The translations under genes were made by a program, and so were the position numbers. A stretch of 64,000 nt of DNA, taken from positions 310,001 to 374,000 of the forward strand of contig JADJGV010000003.1 in assembly GCA_016707895.1 (NCBI GenBank). The letters are read 5' to 3'. Shown piece by piece: positions 39,547 through 49,699 of the stretch. The notes below the pieces were generated by a model. The model had not been told where the DNA came from and searched no databases. It worked only from the letters and a program-made list of their open reading frames with translations. The DNA comes from Myxococcales bacterium. GTDB lineage: Bacteria > Myxococcota_A > Polyangia > Haliangiales > Haliangiaceae. The first letter of the stretch is position 1. Each line of letters begins with the position of its first letter.

Positions 39547-40203
39547 CTACTCCTCCTTGCGCTCGGGGACCTTGGTCTTGCCGGGGTCGTAGGTGTCCCA
39601 GTCGGGCGTGGGCGCGTCGGGATCGTAGGGCGCGTCGGGATCGACCGGCTTGACCTCGTCGGCGCCGGCCGGCAGCGGGCCCTCGAGCGAGCCGGCGGGC
39701 ACGGTCGACGGGTAGCGCGCACCGTAGTACTCGATGACGCCGCCGGGCAGCTTGGTGCGGCCGCGGCCGCCGACCTTGACGACGTGGCCCTTGGCCGACC
39801 ACAGCGCCCACAGCTCGCCGTTGCCCTCGAGGCGCAACAGCCGCACGCCGCCGATCTTGTCCTCGTCGACGGTGTAGCCGGCCTCTTGCGCCAGCCGCCG
39901 CGCGAACTTGACGGTGGCGCGCACGACGCCGTCGTCGCGCTGGTAGCGGGTCACGAACACGTTGACGATGTCGTCGTCGCCCAGCTTGCCGCGGTGCTCG
40001 GCGGCGGCGTGGGCGTAGGTGCCGGCGTACGCGACCGCCTTGTTCTCGGGCACCCAGACCTCGATGTCGAGGACCTCCTGGAACCGCCGGAACTGCCAGT
40101 CGCCGATCGCCGACTCGGCGACGCCGCGCTTGGGCGGCGGCGGGTGGCCGCCACAGGCCGAGCCCAGGACCAGCGCCAAGGCCAGGCACAAGGACCGACG
40201 CAT
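39547..40203 (-). CDS. Lipoprotein of unknown function
   Basis: 218 residues. The lipobox LVLGSACGG precedes a mixed alpha/beta domain (EVLDIEVWVPENKAVAYAG, VVRATVKFARRLAQEAGYTV, NGELWALWSAKGHVVKVGG) and an acidic Asp/Pro-rich tail ending in KVPERKEE. It looks like a small periplasmic protein, possibly outer-membrane-attached. It is divergent from metK, with about 100 bases between, and convergent with the TonB-C-like gene. Confidence 0.7.
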   Translation of the reverse strand: MRRSLCLALALVLGSACGGHPPPPKRGVAESAIGDWQFRRFQEVLDIEVWVPENKAVAYAGTYAHAAAEHRGKLGDDDIVNVFVTRYQRDDGVVRATVKFARRLAQEAGYTVDEDKIGGVRLLRLEGNGELWALWSAKGHVVKVGGRGRTKLPGGVIEYYGARYPSTVPAGSLEGPLPAGADEVKPVDPDAPYDPDAPTPDWDTYDPGKTKVPERKEE

Positions 40204-40267
40204 CGTGGGTATCGTACAGGCGCCCCCCGGCCAGCGCGAGAGGTGGCGGCGCTTACCGCTCCTGCGT

Positions 40268-40295
40268 TGACACCCCCGGTCACCTCGGTATAACC
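40268..40295 (+). promoter_or_regulatory. Consensus-like sigma-70 promoter of metK
   Basis: TTGACA (40268-40273) and TATAAC (40290-40295) are separated by 16 bases, a near-perfect vegetative promoter and rare in such GC-rich DNA. The -10 element ends 10 bases before the metK ATG. Transcription should therefore start only a few bases before the start codon, and no Shine-Dalgarno sequence is present. Confidence 0.75.
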
Positions 40296-40305
40296 CCGGC
40301 CATCC

Positions 40306-41532
<1,227 letters not shown>

Positions 41533-41752
41533 TCCCAGGAGGGTCCTGCGGGCGGGGCGAATTTCCTCAGTAGGGCGGCGAGTGCGGTGGTGGCGTGGTG
41601 TCGATCACGGGGCTCATCGCCTCGTGATCGCTTGCGTTTTCGGAGGTGCGCGGCGACCGGGTCGATCTGACGCCCAGGCGCGTCAGGTCTAGCCGGTATG
41701 TGTCAGGCTGTCGCGATTGCAGGTGGTGCGATATCGCGCGACACAGGCTGTG

Positions 41753-44581
41753 ATGTTCCGTCGGCTCTCGTTCCTGGCTCTCGCGCTGCCCGCCGTGTTG
41801 ATCGCTCGCGACGCCGCGGCGGTGCGCACGCCCGACTACCTGGCGGAGCGCCCGCTCGAGGTGGCGGCGGGTGAGCCGGCTCGCCTGGTGCGGATGACCC
41901 AGCCGCGGCCGACCGCGGCGGGCGAGGCGGCGTGGAAGGCGTTCACGACCGCGTACGGATCGTGGCAGGGGCTGTGGGACGCGTCGACCGGCGTGCCGGC
42001 GCGCATCTGGGGCGAGGGCATCGCGGCGCCCGGCGCCAACGCCAACCCGGCGGCGGCCGAGGCGGCGGCGCGGCGCATCGTCGACGCGCAGCTGGGCCTG
42101 CTGGCGCCCGGCACCAAGGCGGCGCACTGGCGGCTCGCGGCCGACGTGGTCCACGGCAAGGCCGGCGACCTGCGCACGGTCAGCTTCGTGCAGTCGATCG
42201 ACGGCGCGCCGGTGGTCGGCGGCGCGATCAGCGTGCTGTTCAAGCGCGACCGCGCGATCGTGCTGTCGTCGTCGGCGCGGCCCGGCGCCGCGGTGACGCT
42301 GCCGGGTCGGCTGGTCAACGACGACGTCGCCCGCGCCGAGGCCACCGCGTGGATCGCGCGGCTGTACGGCGCGACGCCGACGGTGCGCGGGCTGGGCGGC
42401 CTGGTGGTGCTGCCGATCGTCCGCGACGGCGTCGCCGCGGTCGATTACCGCGCGGCGCGGGTGGTCACCGTCGATCTGGTCAGCCCCCGCGCGCGCTGGG
42501 ACGTCTACGTCGACGCGGCCACCGGCGCGCCGATCGCGCGCCGCCAGCTGCTGTCGTTCAGCGGCGGCACGCTCACCTACGAGACCGCGCTGCGCCACCC
42601 CGGCGCCGCGCGCCAGGCGTTCCCCGCGGTGCGCGCCAGCGTGACCGCCAACGGCACGCCGGTGGTCACCGACGACGCCGGCGGCTTCACGGTCGCCGGC
42701 ACCGGGAGCACCTCGGTCGTCGCCAGCGTCACCGGGCCGCGGGCCCGGGTCACCGACAACGGCGCCGGCGGCGCCACGACGACGCTCGCGGTCCCGGCCG
42801 GCGGCACCGGCGCGTGGGCGGCCCCGACCGACGAGCGCCTCGACGCGCAGCTCACCGCGTTCATCCACGCCAACCGGATGAAGTCGTTCGCCGCGACCGA
42901 GCTCGACCCTGGCCTGGCGTGGCTGAACACCCAGATGATCGTCACGGTCAACGAGGGCGGCGACTGCAACGCCTACTCCGACGGCACCGACATCAACTTC
43001 CTGCTGGCCGGCGGGGGCTGCGAGAACACCGGCCGCCTGCCCGACGTCGTCTACCACGAGTTCGGCCACGCCCTGCACCACCAGTCGATCATCCCCGGCG
43101 CCGGCGACTTCGACGTCGCGATGAGCGAGGGCGTGTCCGACTACCTGGCGGCGACGACCGTCGACGATTCCGGCATGGGCCGCGGCTTCTTCCGCGGCAC
43201 CGACACCCCGATCCGCGACGTGGACCCCAGCGGCGGCGAGTACTACTGGCCGCTGCACATCTCGCCCGATCCGCACGAGACCGGGCTGATCATCGGCGGC
43301 GCGCTGTGGGACCTGCGCAAGGCGATGATCGCGCAGTACGGCGCCGCCCTGGGCAAGCAGCAGGCCGACGACCTGTACTACGCGACCTTGCGCCGCGCCG
43401 ACGACATCCCCACCACCTACCCCGAGGTGCTGGCGGCTGACGACGACGACGGCAACCTCGCCAACGGCACGCCCAACCGCTGCCTGATCGACGCCGCGTT
43501 CGGGCCCCACGGCCTGGTCGACGGCACCAACACCTTCGGCGTCGGCGTGCCGGTGCGCGACGGGTCGACGGTGTCGCTGTCGGTGGCCGCGGTCGGCGGC
43601 TGCGCCGCGCCCGAGCTGGGCAACGTCGCGCTGGTGTGGCGGCGCGCCGGTGGCGGCGACGCGAGCCTCGCCATGACCCGCGCCGGCGACACCTGGACCG
43701 CGGACATCCCGCCCCAGCCCGACGGCGCGGTGGTCGAGTACCGCGTGATCGCGACGATGGCGTCGGGCACGATGCTGCGCTTCCCCGACAACCCCGGCGA
43801 TCCGTTCTACAGCTACTACGTCGGCCCGCTGACGCCGATCTACTGCACCGACTTCGAGAGCGATCCGTTCGCGGCCGGGTGGACCCACAGCGCCACCTCG
43901 GCGGTCGACGACTGGCAGTGGAGCACCGCCACCGGCACCACCGCCAACGGCGACCCGGTGGCCGCGGCCAGCGGCGCGCGGTTCGTCGGCACCGACCTGC
44001 GCAACGACGGCCTGTACCCGCGCAACGCCACCGAGACGCTGCTGTCGCCGCCGATCGACACCCGCGGCTACACCGACGTGCGGGTGCAGTTCAAGCGCTG
44101 GCTGACCGTCGAGGACGGCTTCTACGACAAGGCCACCGTCGAGGCCGACGGCGTCGAGGTGTGGCGCAACTTCGCGACCGCCAACCCCGACGCCAACACC
44201 CACTCGCTCGATCGCGAGTGGCGCGCCGCCGATCTCGACGTGTCGGCGCAGGCCGCCGACGGCACGCTGCGGATCGGCTTCAAGCTCGACAGCGACGAGG
44301 GCCTGCAGTTCGGCGGCTGGAACGTCGACGACTTCTGCGTGCTGGCCGCCGGCGTGGCCCCGGCCCCGGTGTGCGGCAACGGCGCCGCCGAGACCGGCGA
44401 GAGCTGTGACGACGGCAACACCGCCGCCGGCGACGGCTGCTCGGAGCTGTGCGAGCTCGAGGTCGACGTCGACGATCCGTCGGGCGGCTGCTGCTCGACC
44501 GGCAGCGATCCGCGGGGCGCGGCGCTCCTGGGGCTGGCCAGCGCCGCGGCGCTGGTGCGCCGGCGCCGCCGTTCGGCGTAA
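41753..44581 (+). CDS. Secreted gluzincin metalloprotease with MYXO-CTERM anchor
   Basis: 942 residues. Signal peptide (SFLALALPAVLIARDAAA), propeptide with PepSY/FTP-like features, then a zinc protease with HEFGH (435-439) and the third ligand E459 in AMSEGVSDY, as in M36/M4-type enzymes. Beta-sandwich domains follow (CTDFESDPFAAGWTHS onward, a lectin- or convertase-like jelly roll). Near the end CGNGAAETGESCDDGN is a Myxococcus cysteine-rich repeat, and the tail GGCCSTG, hydrophobic helix and RRRRR form a MYXO-CTERM sorting signal. That implies cleavage and lipid anchoring at the cell surface by the rhombosortase/myxosortase pathway. ATG at 41753. Confidence 0.9.
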   Translation: MFRRLSFLALALPAVLIARDAAAVRTPDYLAERPLEVAAGEPARLVRMTQPRPTAAGEAAWKAFTTAYGSWQGLWDASTGVPARIWGEGIAAPGANANPAAAEAAARRIVDAQLGLLAPGTKAAHWRLAADVVHGKAGDLRTVSFVQSIDGAPVVGGAISVLFKRDRAIVLSSSARPGAAVTLPGRLVNDDVARAEATAWIARLYGATPTVRGLGGLVVLPIVRDGVAAVDYRAARVVTVDLVSPRARWDVYVDAATGAPIARRQLLSFSGGTLTYETALRHPGAARQAFPAVRASVTANGTPVVTDDAGGFTVAGTGSTSVVASVTGPRARVTDNGAGGATTTLAVPAGGTGAWAAPTDERLDAQLTAFIHANRMKSFAATELDPGLAWLNTQMIVTVNEGGDCNAYSDGTDINFLLAGGGCENTGRLPDVVYHEFGHALHHQSIIPGAGDFDVAMSEGVSDYLAATTVDDSGMGRGFFRGTDTPIRDVDPSGGEYYWPLHISPDPHETGLIIGGALWDLRKAMIAQYGAALGKQQADDLYYATLRRADDIPTTYPEVLAADDDDGNLANGTPNRCLIDAAFGPHGLVDGTNTFGVGVPVRDGSTVSLSVAAVGGCAAPELGNVALVWRRAGGGDASLAMTRAGDTWTADIPPQPDGAVVEYRVIATMASGTMLRFPDNPGDPFYSYYVGPLTPIYCTDFESDPFAAGWTHSATSAVDDWQWSTATGTTANGDPVAAASGARFVGTDLRNDGLYPRNATETLLSPPIDTRGYTDVRVQFKRWLTVEDGFYDKATVEADGVEVWRNFATANPDANTHSLDREWRAADLDVSAQAADGTLRIGFKLDSDEGLQFGGWNVDDFCVLAAGVAPAPVCGNGAAETGESCDDGNTAAGDGCSELCELEVDVDDPSGGCCSTGSDPRGAALLGLASAAALVRRRRRSA

Positions 44582-44610
44582 GCTACGCCGATGCAGCCCG
44601 TTGTGACCAC

Positions 44611-45036
44611 ATGAGCCTCGGGACGTGCGACCGCTGTGATGGCCTGATCCCGCGCGGCCGCGTGGCCTGCCCCCACTGCGACCGGCCGGTGCGCCGCGGC
44701 GCCCGCTGGGTGGTGCGGGCCGCGTGCGCCGGCACCGCGCTGATGACGCTGATGGCGTGCTACGGGATGATGGCGCGCCCGCACGGCTACAACGAGCACC
44801 CCGACGGCGACGGCGACGGCGTCACCGCCGATCGCGACTGCGACGACGCCAACCCGGCCGCCTACCCCGGCGCGGCCGACGTCGACGGTGACGGCGTCGA
44901 CACCAACTGCGATGGCGTCGATGGCTGGGCCGACCCGAGCGCGCCGCCGCCCGCGCCGGTCGCCACCGACCCTGCGGTCGACGGCGAGGTCGCGCCCAAG
45001 GCGATCGCGACCGACCCGCCCGCGTCGACGCCGTGA
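44611..45036 (+). CDS. Small lipoprotein-like protein with zinc ribbon and MopE-type Asp repeat
   Basis: 141 residues. An N-terminal ribbon CDRCDGLIPRGRVACPHC precedes a hydrophobic segment ending in TLMACYG (possible lipobox or membrane helix), then an Asp-rich region DGDGDGVTADRDCDDANPAA and YPGAADVDGDGVDTNCDG that is the MopE-like calcium/copper-binding repeat of myxobacterial surface proteins. A cytosolic zinc ribbon in front of an exported Asp repeat is an unusual mix. Its stop overlaps the start of the radical SAM gene, so the two are translationally coupled. Confidence 0.68.
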   Translation: MSLGTCDRCDGLIPRGRVACPHCDRPVRRGARWVVRAACAGTALMTLMACYGMMARPHGYNEHPDGDGDGVTADRDCDDANPAAYPGAADVDGDGVDTNCDGVDGWADPSAPPPAPVATDPAVDGEVAPKAIATDPPASTP

Positions 45037-46292
45037 GCAAGACCGGCCACCGCCGCCGGCTGGACGTGGTCGCGTCGACCTACGCGCCGATCTACGTGGT
45101 CTGGGAGCTGACGCTGGCGTGCGACCACGCCTGCACCCACTGCGGCTCGCGGGCCGGCGTCGCGCGCGACCGCGAGCTGTCGACCGCCGAGGCGGTGGCG
45201 GTGGCCGGTCAGCTGGCCACGGCCGGCACCCGCGAGGTGATCCTGATCGGCGGCGAGGCCTACCTGCACGACGGCTTCCTCGACGTGATCCGCGCGCTGG
45301 TCGCGGGCGGCGTGACCGTCGGGCTGACCACCGGCGGCCGCGGCGTGACCGCGGCGCTGGCGACCGCGATGCGCGCGGCCGGGTTGAGCCAGGCGTCGGT
45401 GTCGATCGACGGCCTCGAGGCGACCCACGATCGCATGCGCCACCGCCGCGGTAGCTTCGCCGACGCGCTGGCCGCGCTCGATCACCTGCGCGCCGCCGGC
45501 GTCGCGATCACCGCGAACACCAACGTCAACCGCCTGAACCGCGGCGATCTCGAGGCGCTGTACGAGGTGCTGCGCGACCGCGGCGTCGTCGGCTGGCAGG
45601 TGCAGCTCACCGCGCCGCTAGGCCGGGCCGCCGATCGGGTCGCGATGATCTTGCAGCCGTGGGATCTGCTCGACGTCGTGCCGCGGATCGCGGCGCTCAA
45701 GCAGCGGGCGCGCGGCGACGGCGTGACGATCATGCCCGGCAACAACCTGGGCTACTTCGGCCCCGAGGAGACCGTGCTGCGCTCGCTGCGCGCCGGCGAT
45801 CGCGATCACTGGCACGGCTGCCAGGCCGGCAAGTACGTGATGGGCATCGAGAGCGACGGCGCGGTCAAGGGCTGCCCGTCGCTGCAGACCGCGCACTACG
45901 TCGGCGGCAACCTGCGCGAGCGCGACCTGGCGGCGATCTGGAAGGACGCGCCGGAGCTGGCCTGGAACCGCGGCCGCACCGTCGACGCGCTGTGGGGGTT
46001 CTGCCGCAGCTGCGACTTCGCCGAGGACTGCCTGGGCGGCTGCACCTTCACCGCCCACGCGATCCTCGGGCGCCCCGGCAACAACCCGTACTGCCACTAC
46101 CGCGCGCGCACGCTGGCCAAGCGCGGCCAGCGCGAGCGGCTGGTGCCGGCCGACGCCGCCGACGGCCTGCCGTTCGACAACGGCACGTTCGAGCTGGTGA
46201 TCGAGCCGCTCGACGCGCCCGACCCGGCCGCGACCACCGCCGCCGACGCGCTGGTGCAGATCGACCGCCGCCCGCGCCGCCGCGAGGCGTGA
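45033..46292 (+). CDS. Radical SAM/SPASM enzyme
   Basis: 419 residues starting with GTG. The radical SAM iron-sulphur motif is C30-x3-C34-x2-C37 (LACDHACTHCG), followed by LIGGEAYLHDGF. The C-terminal SPASM region has GCQAGKYVMGIESDG, KGCPS and FCRSCDFAEDCLGGC, which should bind two further clusters. Such enzymes mostly modify ribosomal peptides. The N-terminus (YVVWELTLACDHACTHC) resembles maturases annotated with 'GDL motif' peptides in myxobacteria; that recollection is unverified, and no precursor peptide is obvious nearby. Coupled to the zinc-ribbon gene. Confidence 0.88.
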   Translation: MSKTGHRRRLDVVASTYAPIYVVWELTLACDHACTHCGSRAGVARDRELSTAEAVAVAGQLATAGTREVILIGGEAYLHDGFLDVIRALVAGGVTVGLTTGGRGVTAALATAMRAAGLSQASVSIDGLEATHDRMRHRRGSFADALAALDHLRAAGVAITANTNVNRLNRGDLEALYEVLRDRGVVGWQVQLTAPLGRAADRVAMILQPWDLLDVVPRIAALKQRARGDGVTIMPGNNLGYFGPEETVLRSLRAGDRDHWHGCQAGKYVMGIESDGAVKGCPSLQTAHYVGGNLRERDLAAIWKDAPELAWNRGRTVDALWGFCRSCDFAEDCLGGCTFTAHAILGRPGNNPYCHYRARTLAKRGQRERLVPADAADGLPFDNGTFELVIEPLDAPDPAATTAADALVQIDRRPRRREA

Positions 46293-46318
46293 CCGCGGCT
46301 GACACGGTACGATGCGCC

Positions 46319-47662
46319 GTGGCCCGCGCGCTGACGTCGTTCGCGATCGTGGTGGCGGCCGCCGGCTGCAAGGGGCCCGTGAGGGATCGGCCGGCGGGCG
46401 GCACCGCGATCGCGGCCGACGCCGCGCCGTCGCTGCCGCTGATCGGTGACCCCGCGCCGTTGCCGGCCGACGGCGCCGACGGCACGCTCGGGGTCGCGGG
46501 GCCGGCGACGCTGATCGGCCACGCGCCCGACGGCGGCTGGGTCGCGCTGTGCCAGGGCGAGCCGGCGCGGCCGCGGCTGATCGTCGGCAGCGGCCCCGGG
46601 GTCGGGCTCGACCGGATCGTCGCCACCGGGCCGAGCGATGTCGTCGCGACCACCGGCGAACGGCTGGTCCACGTCGACGCGCGGGCGCGGACCACGCGCA
46701 CGATGGCCTGGCCGCTGCCCGCGGCGATCGCGCGCGACGGGCAGCGGGTGGTGCTCGGCGCCGGTGCCGACCTGGTGGTGCTGGAGCCCGGGCAGCCGCC
46801 GCGGCGCGTGGCCACCGGGCAGAACGTCCGCGCGGTAGCGCTGTCGACCACCCGCTGGGCCGTCGTCGAGCACGGCGTCGCGGCCAAGCCCACGCCGGGC
46901 TGCGATCGCTGGTGGGCGTTCCAGGGCGGCGCCACCGCGACGATCGATCTCGACCCCGGCGCCGAGGCGGTCGAGCGCGTCGGCCCCGCGCTGTCGATCA
47001 CGCCCGCCGGCGAGGTGGCGCTCGACGGTGAGGTGGTGATCGGCACCGACTGCGCGGCGCTGGTGGTGGCGGCGCTCGCGAGCCCGCCGCGGGTGATGGC
47101 CCGCTGCGGATCGCGCGAGCTGATCGCCGGGCCAGGCGGCTTCCGCGCGTGGGTCAGCGTGTTGCTCGGCTCGGCGCTCGAGGTCAACGCGCAGGTGAAG
47201 ATCGCCGACGACCTGCGGCTCGGCCACCGCGTCGTGTGCCTGACCGGCGGCTGCGTCGACCTGGTGACCGGCACCGACTACTCGACGTGGCAGCACCCGC
47301 TGGTGTGGTTCGACGATCGCCACGTGGTGCGCGCGCAGGGCTCGAAGCTGCTGCTCGATCGGTTGCCGGCCGACGCCGGCAACCCGGTGGCCCACGCCGA
47401 AGTCGCGCTGCCCCGGCTGGTGGCGACCACGACGATCGACACCGTGACCGGCCGCCGCGTCGACGGTCCAGCCCCGCAGCCGCCGGCGTTCATCGACGCC
47501 AGCGGCGAGTGGCTGCTGTACGGCCGCCACGTGGTCGACCTGGCCGCTGGCGCGCTGGTCGCGACGTTGCCGAGCGACGCGCTGGCCATCGACGCCAGCG
47601 GCCGCGTGCTCGTGCCGGCGCCCGGCGGCGGCGGGCCGTTCCGCTGGCAGCTCCCGCGCTAG
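46319..47662 (+). CDS. Lipoprotein with predicted beta-propeller
   Basis: 447 residues. The GTG at 46319 opens a lipoprotein signal (AIVVAAAGCKG); a GTG at 46289 overlapping the previous stop is an alternative. The mature protein has repeated beta-hairpin units (RLIVGSGPGVGL, DVVATTGERLVHVDA, ERVGPALSITPAGEVAL, RVVCLTGGCVDLVTG) consistent with a WD/YVTN-type propeller. It could be a surface-binding partner of the radical SAM gene product or independent. No precise family recognised. Confidence 0.68.
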   Translation: MARALTSFAIVVAAAGCKGPVRDRPAGGTAIAADAAPSLPLIGDPAPLPADGADGTLGVAGPATLIGHAPDGGWVALCQGEPARPRLIVGSGPGVGLDRIVATGPSDVVATTGERLVHVDARARTTRTMAWPLPAAIARDGQRVVLGAGADLVVLEPGQPPRRVATGQNVRAVALSTTRWAVVEHGVAAKPTPGCDRWWAFQGGATATIDLDPGAEAVERVGPALSITPAGEVALDGEVVIGTDCAALVVAALASPPRVMARCGSRELIAGPGGFRAWVSVLLGSALEVNAQVKIADDLRLGHRVVCLTGGCVDLVTGTDYSTWQHPLVWFDDRHVVRAQGSKLLLDRLPADAGNPVAHAEVALPRLVATTTIDTVTGRRVDGPAPQPPAFIDASGEWLLYGRHVVDLAAGALVATLPSDALAIDASGRVLVPAPGGGGPFRWQLPR

Positions 47663-47684
47663 CTACCAAGCGGCGGTGGCGACC

Positions 47685-48524
47685 TCAGGAGCTCGACTGG
47701 CGGAGCGCCTGCGCGAGCTCATCGGATCGTGGCCGCTGGCCAGGATCCTTCGCCAGCAGGCGCGCCACCAGGTCGTCGAGCGCGGGCGGCACGTCGGCCG
47801 CGCGCTCGCGCAGGCGCGGCGGCTCGGTGGCCTCGTGCGACGCCAGCACCTCCAGCGTGGTGCCGACGAACGGCGGGCTCCCGGCGACCAGCGCGTGGAT
47901 GACGCACCCGATGGCGTAGAGGTCGCTGCGCGGATCGTCGTGGACGCCAGCCTGCCGTTCTGGCGCCAGGTAGGCGGGCGAACCGAGCAGGTACCCGCGC
48001 CGGCTGACCTCGTCCTCCCGATGGCCCGCGTCGAGCGCGCTGGCGAGCCCGAAGCCGAGGACCTTCAGGACCTCGGCCTCGCCATCGGGCACCACCAGCA
48101 GGTTCGCCGGTTCGAGATCGCGATGGATCACGCGCCGGCCGTGGAGGTAGTCGACGGCGGAGGCGAGCTGCGCGCACAGCTCGACCGCCCGGCCGATGGG
48201 CAGGCGGTGGCCAGGCGCGCGGTCGAGGATCCGCTCGAGCGACTCGCCGACGGCCAGCTCCATCACCAGGTACAGGCCACCGCCCGGGAGCGTGCCGAAG
48301 TCCTCGACGCCGATCACGTGCGCGTGGTGCAGGCCGTTCAGCGCGCGGGCCTCGCGCCGGAAGCACGCCGCGAGGACGGGATCGCGGGCCTGGTCGGGCG
48401 GCAGCACCTTGACCATGAGCCGCCGCCCCAGCCAGGCGTGTTCGATTAGGTAGAGTTCGCCGCTCACGCCGACGTCCAGGCGTTCGAGCACGCGGTAGGT
48501 GTCAGCGATCACGGTGCCGATCAC
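47685..48524 (-). CDS. Predicted Ser/Thr pseudokinase
   Basis: 279 residues of a PknB-type kinase fold, without membrane segments or other domains. The lysine of the N-lobe is kept (MVKVL, K39) and HRD is intact (134-136), but the catalytic-loop Lys is Glu (HRDLEPAN, E138) and the DFG motif reads GFG (157-159), losing the magnesium-binding Asp. APE and the C-lobe are otherwise normal. Phosphotransfer should be impaired, so a binding or allosteric role is likely. The start is a GTG at 48524; the longer frame is low-complexity. Confidence 0.82.
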   Translation of the reverse strand: MIGTVIADTYRVLERLDVGVSGELYLIEHAWLGRRLMVKVLPPDQARDPVLAACFRREARALNGLHHAHVIGVEDFGTLPGGGLYLVMELAVGESLERILDRAPGHRLPIGRAVELCAQLASAVDYLHGRRVIHRDLEPANLLVVPDGEAEVLKVLGFGLASALDAGHREDEVSRRGYLLGSPAYLAPERQAGVHDDPRSDLYAIGCVIHALVAGSPPFVGTTLEVLASHEATEPPRLRERAADVPPALDDLVARLLAKDPGQRPRSDELAQALRQSSS

Positions 48525-48583
48525 CGACCGATGGTCGCATGGTTCGCCCAACCGCGCCGCCCCGCGTCGCCGGCGGCCCCGGC

Positions 48584-49165
48584 CTACCAGGCGGCGGTGG
48601 TGGCGCGCGCGGGATCGAGGCCGTGCACCGTGGCCTGGCCCAGGGCGATCAGCTCGGTGGCCAGCGCGCCCAGCGGATCGTCGGCCGGCGGCGCCTGCTC
48701 CACGCACGCCACCGCGAGCGCCTCCATCGTCGCCGCCGGCAAGGTGCGACGCGCCAGCGGGTACAGCATCTGATCCTCCTTGGCGATGTGCTCGCGCAAG
48801 AGCGCCGTGAAGTCCATCGCGTCGCGCAGGTTGTCATCGCGATCGTCGTCGGTCCACGGCGTCGCCTGGTCGGCGCGGCGCGCGAGCTGCGCCACCAGCG
48901 CGCGCCCGGCCTCGTGCTCGCCGAGCATGCACGCGATCGGCCCGTACTCGCGCGGCACGCCGCAGTCGACCATCGCCTCGAACAGCAGGTCCTCCTCCTT
49001 GCCGTGGTGGCGACGGTCCGCGTACTCGCGGATGAAGCGGACGAACCGCGCCAGCGTCGCTCGGCCGTCGCCGCCGCGCCGCCAGTCGTCGGCCACCACC
49101 AGCATCGCGTCGAGCACGCGCTCGATCACGCGGTGCTCGGACATCAGCAGATCGATCGGATCCAT
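48584..49165 (-). CDS. Hemerythrin HHE-domain protein
   Basis: 193 residues. The metal-ligand pattern of bacterial hemerythrin-like proteins is present: MSEHRVIERVLDAM, RRHHGKEEDLLFEAM, GEHEAGRALV and LLREHIAKEDQMLYPLA. Such proteins carry a non-haem di-iron centre and act in oxygen, nitric oxide or iron sensing or in damage repair. ATG at 49165. It lies upstream of the pseudokinase with a 59-base gap in the same direction, so they may be co-transcribed. Confidence 0.85.
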   Translation of the reverse strand: MDPIDLLMSEHRVIERVLDAMLVVADDWRRGGDGRATLARFVRFIREYADRRHHGKEEDLLFEAMVDCGVPREYGPIACMLGEHEAGRALVAQLARRADQATPWTDDDRDDNLRDAMDFTALLREHIAKEDQMLYPLARRTLPAATMEALAVACVEQAPPADDPLGALATELIALGQATVHGLDPARATTAAW

Positions 49166-49240
49166 GCGCCGACGCTAGGCGCGCGCGCCGGCGCCGGCCC
49201 CGAGGCAGGTCGTCGCAGGACGACGGGTCGCAGGCGCGGG

Positions 49241-49633
49241 CTACGCCGCGAGGATGCGCTGGGCCGCGGCCGCGGTGCGGCCGATCCGCTGCCGGCGCTC
49301 GGCCGCGCTGCCGCCGATCGCGCACACGATGACGTCGCCGGTGCCGGTCGAGACCCGCTGCATCGAGACGTCCCAGCGCTGGCCGGGGCCGTAGGCGATG
49401 TACTCGGCCGAGTGGATGCGCGACGCGACCCGCGCCAGCTTGTCGGCGACCTCGCGGCAGGCGCCGAACTCGCCGGCCAGCGCCAGCGGCCGGCCGTCGT
49501 CGTCGGCCATCGCCATCGCGGCGATCTCGCCGTCGTCGCAGCAGGCCGCGAGCTGGAAGTGGAGGGCGAGCGACGGATCGTGGCTACGGCGTCGACGCGC
49601 GTCGCCGTCGGCGCGAGAGGTGGAGGCACGCAT
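49241..49633 (-). CDS. Hypothetical small alpha/beta protein
   Basis: 130 residues. After a basic start it has an alternating pattern: ALHFQLAACCDDGEIAAMAM, DGRPLALAGEFGACREVADK, a helix and two strands (QRWDVSMQRVSTGTGDVIVC), then a C-terminal helix. The layout is compatible with a roadblock/LC7-type fold, common as partners of myxobacterial GTPases and kinases, but I am not sure. ATG at 49633. Divergent from the DPP4-type gene, 75 bases downstream of the hemerythrin gene's start. Confidence 0.55.
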   Translation of the reverse strand: MRASTSRADGDARRRRSHDPSLALHFQLAACCDDGEIAAMAMADDDGRPLALAGEFGACREVADKLARVASRIHSAEYIAYGPGQRWDVSMQRVSTGTGDVIVCAIGGSAAERRQRIGRTAAAAQRILAA

Positions 49634-49699
49634 GCCTCGATGGTCGGAGCCGGCGGCCCCCGAGGCAACATTTCGGCGGGCGGGGAGTAGACTGCGCGG

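Noticed and set aside
40204..40305. SAM riboswitch in front of metK
   Set aside because: A strong promoter ends 10 bases before the ATG, leaving no room for an aptamer in the transcript.
41690..41752. Partial inverted repeat TGTCGCGAT / ATCGCGCGACA before the MYXO-CTERM protease
   Set aside because: The arms need a two-base gap to pair and no second copy was found, so a regulatory claim is not supported.
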